From positions 27,665 to 67,679 of the forward strand of contig DLGQ01000011.1 of the NCBI GenBank assembly GCA_002482775.1: DNA of 40,015 bases. The letters run 5' to 3'. Shown here piece by piece: positions 1 to 6,793 of this stretch; position 1 is the stretch's first letter; every line of letters begins with the position of its first letter. This DNA is from Flavobacteriales bacterium UBA7690 (lineage in GTDB: Bacteria > Bacteroidota > Bacteroidia > Flavobacteriales_F > PHOS-HE28). The notes beneath the pieces are model-generated. The model saw nothing but the letters and a program-made list of their open reading frames with translations. It did not search any database and was not told the DNA's origin. Position numbers and translations under genes: made by a program.

Positions 1-1625
1 AGCGGGATCCGGGCTTCGCGTTCGGGTGCGGCGAGATCGCCAAGGCGCACGTCCAGCAGTCCGCGTGTGCTCTCGTTCAGGTGCCGTTCGAACGCATATC
101 CACGGTCCAGGGTGTAGCTCAGGTCGCCATCATCCACAGTACGGTAGCGCACGAACATGTCGTTGGTAACGAAGCTGAACGCGAGCGGGTTCAACATGTC
201 CGTGGCCACTTCCTCAAGCAACACCGGGTCGTTGCGGTCCACGTCTTTTCCTTCTTCTTGTGCCAGATAAAGCTGGCGGTAATAGGCAGCACCGATCAAC
301 CCACCGGAAGAGCCGGTCATGAGCATGGTGCGCTCCATCAAACCGCCACCGAGCAGGCTGTCCGCATGCTGCAGGCACCGTAACGTCCAAAGCGTGGAGC
401 GCAGCCCGCCTCCGCTGGTGTTCACGATCACCAAGGGTGGTTTGCCGGTGTTGGAGAGCGCCGCATTGTCCTTCTTCCATTGCTCCAAGGTGTGCAGCAT
501 GGCTTGTGCGTCGCGCTGTGCGGCTCCTGCATCATTGGCCAACGCGGCAATGGTCTTGCGATCGTACGTGGCCGGTGTCAATTCGTAGTTCAGTCCGTAC
601 GCCTGGTTGTCGTAGAGGAACCGCTCGGTGTATTGGCTAAGGAGGTTGAGGCTTACGATGAGCAACAGGATCACCGTTCCCGTCCAGCCCTGGAGCCAAC
701 TGAAGAGCGCGCTGATGACCATGATGAACATGGTGAAGAGCAGAATGGCACTGGCGCCTGCCGGGATCGCGAAGAAGCGGTAATCACTGAAGGCCCCCAG
801 CGCGATGAAGCTGAGCACGAGCACCACCTCGAAGATGGCACCGTTGATGTGGTTCTGCCACAGTACATCGCGCAGCAATTCCTTGTCGTAGTGGGCACTG
901 CTGCGCGCCAGCATGATGCGTAACCGCGGCGTGATGTACGTTTCCACGCGCCATTTCTCCGAGCGTTGCTGACGCCGGAGCCAGCGCATGGCCTTGCGTT
1001 GTTCCACCTGGCGCTGTGGCGGTGCATCATGTTGCGGACCGATGATGTCCACCAACGGCTCCACGGGGCGGTACTCCTCTGGTTCGCTGCCGAGCATCTT
1101 GATGATGTCGGTATTGGTGCGCGTGAAGTAGAGCAAGGCCATGGCCAGGAACAGCAGTATCCCGAAGAGGAATCCGCTCAGGTGCCAAACGATGGCGAGT
1201 GGCGTTTCCAACTCCTTCAGGTACTGGAACCGCGCCGAGCAGAAGAGGAAGGTGGCGACGAACAGGCCCGGGATCACCGCGTTGTTGATGTTGAACTTCA
1301 AAAAGGGCCGCGCGATGGTGGCGATGAAGGGGAAGCGGTACCCGTGCATGGCATAGCTGTACAGGTTGAACGCCGTGATGAATCCCCCTAACGCGAACCC
1401 GGTTATGGCGTAGGAGAGGAAGCCGACCTCACCGTAGTATTCGGGATAGAGGAAGAGGTAGGGGACACCGTACTTCACCCCCATGCTCTCGGTGATGTAG
1501 GCGAAGAGGATGAGCCACGTGAACAGCAGCAGGTGGTTCTTCTTGAGGTGAAGGACCAGCAACTGGAACGGGAAGAAAAAGAGGATCCTCCGGCTAAGCT
1601 GACGGTATGTGTTGCGAGCGGTCAA
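1..1625 (-). CDS. Membrane-anchored patatin-like phospholipase, partial (C-terminus off left edge)
   Basis: About 540 residues are visible. The N-terminal two thirds is strongly hydrophobic with roughly seven membrane segments, and the catalytic part follows. Two patatin hallmarks are visible: a glycine-rich oxyanion-hole loop (NTSGGGLRS, near residue 400) and a G-S-S-G-G nucleophile elbow (Ser near residue 438). The catalytic Asp is not identified and may lie beyond the edge. Patatin-family enzymes are acyl hydrolases on membrane lipids; the substrate here is unknown. No ATG gives a full-length product. I chose TTG at 1625 because a -7-like box (TAGGCTTG, 1654-1647) sits just upstream and an in-frame stop lies at 1671-1673; TTG at 1649 would fall inside that box. 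It follows ftcD on the same strand after 82 bp. The family call is firm; the start is uncertain. Confidence 0.72.
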   Translation of the reverse strand, partial: MTARNTYRQLSRRILFFFPFQLLVLHLKKNHLLLFTWLILFAYITESMGVKYGVPYLFLYPEYYGEVGFLSYAITGFALGGFITAFNLYSYAMHGYRFPFIATIARPFLKFNINNAVIPGLFVATFLFCSARFQYLKELETPLAIVWHLSGFLFGILLFLAMALLYFTRTNTDIIKMLGSEPEEYRPVEPLVDIIGPQHDAPPQRQVEQRKAMRWLRRQQRSEKWRVETYITPRLRIMLARSSAHYDKELLRDVLWQNHINGAIFEVVLVLSFIALGAFSDYRFFAIPAGASAILLFTMFIMVISALFSWLQGWTGTVILLLIVSLNLLSQYTERFLYDNQAYGLNYELTPATYDRKTIAALANDAGAAQRDAQAMLHTLEQWKKDNAALSNTGKPPLVIVNTSGGGLRSTLWTLRCLQHADSLLGGGLMERTMLMTGSSGGLIGAAYYRQLYLAQEEGKDVDRNDPVLLEEVATDMLNPLAFSFVTNDMFVRYRTVDDGDLSYTLDRGYAFERHLNESTRGLLDVRLGDLAAPEREARIP

Positions 1626-1707
1626 GATCCTGCCTTCGTTCCCGTGCAAGCCTATAGGGAAGCGCGCACGTCAATTATACGTCGAACAAGGCCGGAGTGT
1701 TGTCTGT

Positions 1708-3369
1708 TCACACCTTGGCCAGCGTCAGGCCCATCACTTCGGCCTCCAATGCTTCGGCTTTGGCCTTCAGATCCTCGGCTTGCTTGATCACGTCGGCTTT
1801 GAAGGCCGCATCGTCCAGGCCAGCGCAGTTGATCTTCACATTGAGGTAACCGCCGATGGCTCCTGTGCGTGCGCAAAGGGCACCTACGCCGGCGTCGCTC
1901 ACACTGGCTTGCAAGCCCTTTTCGGCCATGGCTTTCATCAGCCCCATGCTTTCCACGCACACCTGCATGGTGCGCAACGGGGTCATGATGGCGCCTTTGG
2001 TGGCTTCAGTGATAGCGGCTTTGCGCACGGCTTTCTCGTCGTCGTTTCCCTTGGGCAGGCCCATGGCGGTCATGATGCGGTCGAAGGCGCGGGTATCCTC
2101 ATCCACGAGGAAGAGCAGTTCGTTGCGCAGCTTCTCGCCCACAACAGCCCAGTTGCTGTATTCTTCCCAGCGGTCGTCCCAGCCGCGTTTGTGCGCGCTG
2201 AGGTTGGCCACCATGGTGCCGAGGGAAACGCCGAGCGCACCCACGTAGGCCGCCACGGAACCGCCGCCGGGAGCCGGGCTTTCGGCAGCGGTCTCTTCGC
2301 TGAAACGCTTCAGGTCCATGCGCACGAGGCGTTCACTGTTCGCATCTTCCAGCATGTACTCGATCACCTTCTTCTGCGGATCGAACGGGCCGAGGTCATC
2401 GAGCCCCAACGACTTCACCGCGATCTTGATCTTCTCGCGTTCGCTGATGCCGAGGCTGCGCTCTTGGCGGGCCAGGTAGAAATCGGCAGCATCCAGCAAC
2501 GACTGTTTCGGGATGAGGCCCACGAGTTCACTGCCGGTCACACGGATGCCGCGCTCCGCCGCGCTTTTGCAAGCCTCGTCGAACGCGATATGCACGGGTA
2601 CAACTGTGATGTCCGTGAGGTTGAGCGAGAGTTGAGCGATACCATACTCTTCGATGAACCAGCCGATGCCCTTCACGGACTTCAGCTTGCCCGGCACTTG
2701 CACTTCGCTTCCATCGGACTGCTTCACCTTGCGGCCCGCTTCGCGGATATCGAAGGCGATGGCGTTCGCACGACGCGTGCTGGTGGTGTTCAAATTCACG
2801 TTGTAGGCCACCAGGAAATTGCGTGCGCCGATGGCGGTAGCACCGCTCTTGGCCACGCTCTCGGTGAATTCCGCTGGGCCATGGTCAGGTTTCCACGTTG
2901 GGTCCTTCAACTTCTTGGGCAGGCCTTCGTACTCGCCGCTGCGGTTGTTGGCCAGGTTGCGGCGTTTCTCTTCGCTCGCGGCGAACTCGTAGCGGTACAC
3001 GGGGATGGTGAGTTCACTGCCCACGCGTGCGGCCAGCTTCTTCGCGAATTCGGCGGTCTCTTCCATGCTGATGCCACTGATGGGCACGAGCGGGCACACG
3101 TCCGTGGCGCCGAAACGTGGATGTTCACCCTTGTGGGAGCGCATGTCGATCAGTTCCTGTGCCTTCTTGATCAGGCGGAACGCGGCTTCGATCACCGGCT
3201 CGGGTTCACCCACGAAGGTGATCACGGTACGGTTGGTGGCCTTTCCTGGATCCACATCCAGCAGGCGCACACCTTCAACGGTCTCAACAACGGCTACGAT
3301 GGCATCGATCTTGGCACGGTCGCGTCCCTCGCTGATGTTGGGCACGCATTCGATCAAACGGCGGTTCAT
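1708..3369 (-). CDS. ftcD: Bifunctional glutamate formimidoyltransferase / formimidoyl-THF cyclodeaminase
   Basis: The product (553 aa) transfers the formimino group of N-formimino-L-glutamate to tetrahydrofolate, then deaminates it to 5,10-methenyl-THF, ending histidine breakdown and feeding one-carbon metabolism. The N-terminal transferase domain (about 1-330) opens with IECVPNISEGR and carries the family stretch RSHKGEHPRFGATDV with the active-site His. The C-terminal cyclodeaminase domain (about 345-553) has the glycine-rich SPAPGGGSVAAY loop and conserved Asp residues. The fused two-domain form and the length match animal FTCD (541 aa). Upstream in-frame ATGs exist at 3387 and 3405. The one at 3405 lies inside the probable -7 box (3403-3410) and the homologous N-terminus begins at 3369, so 3369 is preferred. 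It is the third gene of a minus-strand hutI-CPBP-ftcD run. Confidence 0.93.
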   Translation of the reverse strand: MNRRLIECVPNISEGRDRAKIDAIVAVVETVEGVRLLDVDPGKATNRTVITFVGEPEPVIEAAFRLIKKAQELIDMRSHKGEHPRFGATDVCPLVPISGISMEETAEFAKKLAARVGSELTIPVYRYEFAASEEKRRNLANNRSGEYEGLPKKLKDPTWKPDHGPAEFTESVAKSGATAIGARNFLVAYNVNLNTTSTRRANAIAFDIREAGRKVKQSDGSEVQVPGKLKSVKGIGWFIEEYGIAQLSLNLTDITVVPVHIAFDEACKSAAERGIRVTGSELVGLIPKQSLLDAADFYLARQERSLGISEREKIKIAVKSLGLDDLGPFDPQKKVIEYMLEDANSERLVRMDLKRFSEETAAESPAPGGGSVAAYVGALGVSLGTMVANLSAHKRGWDDRWEEYSNWAVVGEKLRNELLFLVDEDTRAFDRIMTAMGLPKGNDDEKAVRKAAITEATKGAIMTPLRTMQVCVESMGLMKAMAEKGLQASVSDAGVGALCARTGAIGGYLNVKINCAGLDDAAFKADVIKQAEDLKAKAEALEAEVMGLTLAKV

Positions 3370-3402
3370 GGGCTTGGCTTCCACCATGTGGTGGAGAGGC
3401 GG

Positions 3403-3410
3403 CAAAGCTA
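3403..3410 (-). promoter_or_regulatory. Probable -7 box for ftcD
   Basis: On the minus strand this reads TAGCTTTG, an exact match to the Bacteroidota TAnnTTTG element, placed 34 bp before the preferred ftcD start in the 66-bp gap after the CPBP gene. I see no TTG -33 element at normal spacing, so this may be a weak internal promoter in the hut operon. Confidence 0.42.
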
Positions 3411-3435
3411 GGTGCCGCGGTGGAAGAGCGATCGC

Positions 3436-4227
3436 TTACGGCACTACCACCGTGATCAGGTTGTTCAGCATATGCAGGATCACCGGCACCCAGATGGAAC
3501 CGCTGCGGGAGCGGGCGTAGCCGAGCACGATGCCCATGGGGAGGATCAAGAGCATCACGGCCACATCGTACTGCATGTGCATCAGGGTGAACACTCCAGC
3601 GGTGAGCGCCACCGAAGCATGTTCATCGGCCATGTGGCGGATAGAGCCGTAAAGCAATCCGCGTAACAAGAATTCTTCGAAGAGTGGTGCCACGACTCCG
3701 ACACCGATCACCAGCCAGATCATGTTGGTGGTACTGCCGATCACCTGTTGCATGAAATCCGTGCGGAACGATGGCGAGAGGTAGGCGAGCAGCTCGATCA
3801 GGACACCCAAGGCGATGAACGCTCCCAGCCAGATGAGGACTTGCTTCAACGGAGGCTTGACCAGTCCGAGGAACTGGTTGGTGAGGTCGCGTTTCCAAAG
3901 CCGCACCGCCACGAAGATCAGGAGCGTACACACGAGGCCGCTCCACAGTGCCTCTTGCGCAACGAGGTCGCCGTTGAAGACGAGTTCGTTCATGCGCTCT
4001 TCCATGCGCGGGTCCGAGAGCAGCTCCAGCGAGAACCCTTCGGCCATCAGGTCGGGCGAATGCTGCAGCACGCCGCTGATGAACACGCCGGACTGGATCA
4101 TGAAGAAGACCATGAGCACCATGCCGAAGAGCGCCATACCCATGGCGAATTCCAAGCCTGGCGGCCGTATGAACGAGGATCGGACGCCCTCAGGCGACTG
4201 CTGCTCCGGACCGGACGGGTGTTCCAT
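3436..4227 (-). CDS. CPBP-family intramembrane metalloprotease
   Basis: This 263-aa membrane protein has about six hydrophobic segments and the three motifs of the CPBP (Abi, CAAX-protease-and-bacteriocin-processing) family: EEFLLRG (E-E-x-x-x-R, near residue 189), F-T-L-M-H (F-x-x-x-H, near 217) and a C-terminal H-M-L-N-N. These supply the catalytic Glu and metal-binding or catalytic His residues in the plane of the membrane. Substrates of bacterial CPBP proteins are mostly unknown. Its first 38 bp overlap the end of hutI, so it is co-transcribed and probably coupled to it, but nothing in the sequence ties it to histidine breakdown. An internal Met at residue 29, just before the first membrane segment, is an alternative start that would remove the overlap. 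Confidence 0.87.
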   Translation of the reverse strand: MEHPSGPEQQSPEGVRSSFIRPPGLEFAMGMALFGMVLMVFFMIQSGVFISGVLQHSPDLMAEGFSLELLSDPRMEERMNELVFNGDLVAQEALWSGLVCTLLIFVAVRLWKRDLTNQFLGLVKPPLKQVLIWLGAFIALGVLIELLAYLSPSFRTDFMQQVIGSTTNMIWLVIGVGVVAPLFEEFLLRGLLYGSIRHMADEHASVALTAGVFTLMHMQYDVAVMLLILPMGIVLGYARSRSGSIWVPVILHMLNNLITVVVP

Positions 4228-5494
4228 CGATGAGGACGGTGTCGATATGATCGTTGCCGAACGCGTAGGGGAGGTACGCGAGCGAAGGTATCTCCTTGGT
4301 GATGATCAGGCTGGCGCGTTTACCCACGGTGATGCTTCCTAGTTCATGCTCCAACTGCATAGCCGCCGCGCTGTTCAACGTCATGGCGTTGATGGCTTCT
4401 TCCGGTAGCATACGCGCTTGGATGCAGGCCAACGAAAGAACGAAGTTCATATTACCGCTAGGCGTGGTGCCGGGGTTGAAGTCGGTCGCTAGCGCCACAG
4501 GGATGTCGCGGTCCATCAACTGGCGTGCAGGGCCGAAGGGAATGCGTATGAAGAACGAGCACGAAGGCAGGAGTGTGGAGATCGGGGCATGTAGCGTCGA
4601 CCCACTGGGTCGACCCTCTACATGCCCTGATCCCAGGGAATCCAAGTCAGCGTCGGTCATCACTTCCAGGTGATCCACGCTGAGGGCCTTGTGTTTGATG
4701 GCCGCTTGAATTCCACCGATACTGGTGAACTGGTTCACATGCACCTTGCCGGGCATTCCGTTCGCGGCACCCGCGTCCAGGATGCGTTCCATTTCTGCTA
4801 CCGTGAAATAGTTCGTTTCGCAGAACACATCGATGAAGTCAGCGAGGCCTTCAGCTTTCACTTGGGGAAGGAGTTCGTTCAAGATCAGATCCATGTAGCC
4901 CGATCGATCCTCCTTGAACTCAACGGGTAGTGCGTGTGCCGCAAGCAACGTTGTCTTCACCTGCAACGGTAGCGCGCTCTTCAGGCGTTTCGCCACACGT
5001 AGCATCTTCAGCTCACTTTCCACAGTAAGGCCGTAGCCGCTCTTGATCTCTACGGCCACAGTGCCTTGGGCCATCATCACCTCCAAACGGTATTTTGCTT
5101 TTTCGAAGAGCTCATCCTCGCTCATGGCGCGCAACTTGGCCGCGCTGTTGAGGATGCCACCACCTCGTGCGGCGATCTCCTGGTAGGTCAGTCCGTTGAT
5201 CTTGTCCACGAATTCCTCTTCGCGCGGCGCCGCATGCACGGTATGCGTATGGGGGTCGCACCAGCCGGGCAGGACGTAGCGTCCCGTGGCGTCGATCACC
5301 TCCAACCCGTTCCGCTCCGCGATGCCTGGGAGGGTTCCCATCGGACCGAAGGAGGTGATACGTCCGTTCTCGGCAAGGAGCCAAGCGTCATCGATCCGCG
5401 GTAGCTCAGCCATCGCCCGCCCGCGCACCACACGCAGTCCTGCGGGGCGGATCCCCACGAGGGCTTTGGCGTTCTTGATCAGGAGGCTTCGCAT
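4190..5494 (-). CDS. hutI: Imidazolonepropionase with an in-frame palindromic insertion
   Basis: HutI hydrolyses 4-imidazolone-5-propanoate to N-formimino-L-glutamate, the step before FtcD. The 434-aa product has the amidohydrolase metal motif in DPHTHTVHA, then EIKSGYGL, LLAAHALP, VHVNQFT, SVDHLEV and ATDFNPGTTPSGNM, all typical of the family. Usual length is about 400-420 aa. Between DADLDSLGS and ISTLLPSCSFF there is an extra stretch, GHVEGRPSGSTLHAP, encoded by a palindromic element (4580-4632). From memory, relatives have only a few residues there. The frame stays open and all catalytic motifs lie intact around it, so the enzyme may still work with a surface loop added. It is first in the run hutI-CPBP-ftcD. 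hutH and hutU are not in this window. It diverges from aroC across 148 bp. Confidence 0.93.
   Translation of the reverse strand: MRSLLIKNAKALVGIRPAGLRVVRGRAMAELPRIDDAWLLAENGRITSFGPMGTLPGIAERNGLEVIDATGRYVLPGWCDPHTHTVHAAPREEEFVDKINGLTYQEIAARGGGILNSAAKLRAMSEDELFEKAKYRLEVMMAQGTVAVEIKSGYGLTVESELKMLRVAKRLKSALPLQVKTTLLAAHALPVEFKEDRSGYMDLILNELLPQVKAEGLADFIDVFCETNYFTVAEMERILDAGAANGMPGKVHVNQFTSIGGIQAAIKHKALSVDHLEVMTDADLDSLGSGHVEGRPSGSTLHAPISTLLPSCSFFIRIPFGPARQLMDRDIPVALATDFNPGTTPSGNMNFVLSLACIQARMLPEEAINAMTLNSAAAMQLEHELGSITVGKRASLIITKEIPSLAYLPYAFGNDHIDTVLIDGTPVRSGAAVA
4580..4632. repeat. Palindromic element inserted inside hutI
   Basis: This 53-bp near-perfect inverted repeat has arms of about 24-27 bp. 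The left arm runs GATCGGGGCATGTAGC then GTCGACCCA. The right arm, read in reverse complement, is GATCAGGGCATGTAGAGG then GTCGACCCA, differing by one substitution and about two extra bases. A 1-3 bp loop separates them and GATC occurs at both outer ends. The element lies within hutI and adds about 15 codons without breaking the frame. A shorter relative with the shared core GTAGCGTCGAC is at 9655-9690. Confidence 0.8.
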
Positions 5495-5580
5495 CGGAGC
5501 AAAGAAAGGTGATCGATCCGGGGTTGAAGGTTGTTCTTCCTAACGATCCTTTGGTGGATCCGCCTGCGGTTTCCCAAGGG

Positions 5581-5608
5581 TTGGCCCCACCGTGCGATCC
5601 TACTTTTG
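5581..5608 (+). promoter_or_regulatory. Probable aroC promoter
   Basis: TTG at 5581-5583 (-33) is followed 17 bp later by TACTTTTG at 5601-5608 (-7), an exact TAnnTTTG match at acceptable spacing for Bacteroidota sigma factors. Transcription would begin near 5615, about 28 bases before the aroC ATG. The 148-bp divergent gap also serves hutI on the other strand, where only a poor match (TTTCTTTG) is seen. Confidence 0.55.
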
Positions 5609-5642
5609 TACCCTCTACACCTCCAGCGTTCGGATACCCACG

Positions 5643-6791
5643 ATGCCCGGCAATTCCATAGGCCAGATCTTCCGGTTGACCACCTTCGGCGAAAGCCACG
5701 GGGATGGCATTGGCGGTATCGTGGACGGCTGTCCGGCCGGGTTGGCGTTGGACCAGGAGGCGATACAAGCAGAGCTGGATCGGCGTAGGCCGGGAAGCAC
5801 TTCGCTCGGCACCACGCGCAACGAAGCGGACAAGGTGGAGTTCTTGAGCGGCTTGCTGGCGGGGGTCACCCTTGGAACACCGATCGCCTTTCTCCTGCGC
5901 AACACCGATGCACGAAGCAGCGACTACGATGCATTGAAGGATGTCTACCGCCCCGGCCATGCGGACATGACGTGGGAGGAGAAGTTCGGGATCCGTGACC
6001 ATCGTGGTGGTGGACGTAGCAGTGCGCGTACCACGGCAGCGAGCGTGGTTGGCGGTGCCATTGCCCGACAGTTGTTGGCGCAGGAAGGTGTGCTGGTGCA
6101 AGCCTACGTGCAGCAGGTCGGCACCGAGCGTACCGAGAAGCCGTACACGGATCTGGACCTTACTTCCGTTTGGAACAACGATGTGCGCACCGCCGATCCC
6201 GAAGCAGTTGCGCCTATGACGGTATTGATCGAACAGGTGAGGGCAGAAGGAGATTCCATCGGTGGCGTTATCTCGTGCGTGGTGCGCGATGTTCCGGTGG
6301 GCCTTGGCGAGCCGGTCTTTGATCGGTTGGAGGCGGATCTGGCGAAGGCCATGTTGTCCATCAACGCCACCAAAGGTTTCCAGATCGGTGATGGCTTCGC
6401 CGCCGCCGCAACGCGCGGGTCGCAGAACAATGACACGTACCAACTAGGCTGGCGCAAGGTCGCGGGCCCTGACCATGGCTTGGGTTACCGGGTGGATGAA
6501 GGTGCCATCCGTACCACGACCAACCATGCTGGGGGCACGCTCGGCGGCATCAGCAATGGCGAGGACATCTGGTTCAGCGTGGCCTTCAAGCCACCCTCCA
6601 CCATCGCGAAAGCCCAGAACACCGTTGACCGTTCAGGCCAAGCCGTGGTTCTCGAAGCCCAAGGCAGGCATGATCCTTGCGTGGTTCCCCGCGCCGTTCC
6701 CATCGTGGAAGCCATGACCTGTTTGGTGCTCGCCGATCATCTATTACGCAACCGTTCCGCTCGCGCGGCTCACAAGTCTTCATCCGATTGA
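5643..6791 (+). CDS. aroC: Chorismate synthase
   Basis: AroC converts 5-enolpyruvylshikimate-3-phosphate to chorismate, the last shared step to aromatic amino acids, using reduced FMN as catalyst. The 382-aa product has the family landmarks in order: RLTTFGESHGDGIGG at the start, RPGHADMTW, HRGGGRSSARTTAASVVGGA, a SINATKGFQIGDGF block, TNHAGGTLGGISNGEDI, and RHDPCVVPRAVPIVEAM near the end. One point to note: the second block reads ARTTAASVV where most homologues have ARETAxRV, so Glu is replaced by Thr. The ATG at 5643 gives the conserved N-terminus; the extension to 5592 would lie inside the promoter. The stop is 2 bp before the ATG of the AsmA-like gene, so the two are probably one transcript. 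Confidence 0.96.
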   Translation: MPGNSIGQIFRLTTFGESHGDGIGGIVDGCPAGLALDQEAIQAELDRRRPGSTSLGTTRNEADKVEFLSGLLAGVTLGTPIAFLLRNTDARSSDYDALKDVYRPGHADMTWEEKFGIRDHRGGGRSSARTTAASVVGGAIARQLLAQEGVLVQAYVQQVGTERTEKPYTDLDLTSVWNNDVRTADPEAVAPMTVLIEQVRAEGDSIGGVISCVVRDVPVGLGEPVFDRLEADLAKAMLSINATKGFQIGDGFAAAATRGSQNNDTYQLGWRKVAGPDHGLGYRVDEGAIRTTTNHAGGTLGGISNGEDIWFSVAFKPPSTIAKAQNTVDRSGQAVVLEAQGRHDPCVVPRAVPIVEAMTCLVLADHLLRNRSARAAHKSSSD

Positions 6792-6793
6792 CC

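Noticed and set aside
1609..3411. A 600-codon open frame on the plus strand opposite ftcD
   Set aside because: It is the antisense shadow of ftcD: rich in His, Ala and Gly without any domain, while the minus strand encodes a well-known enzyme.
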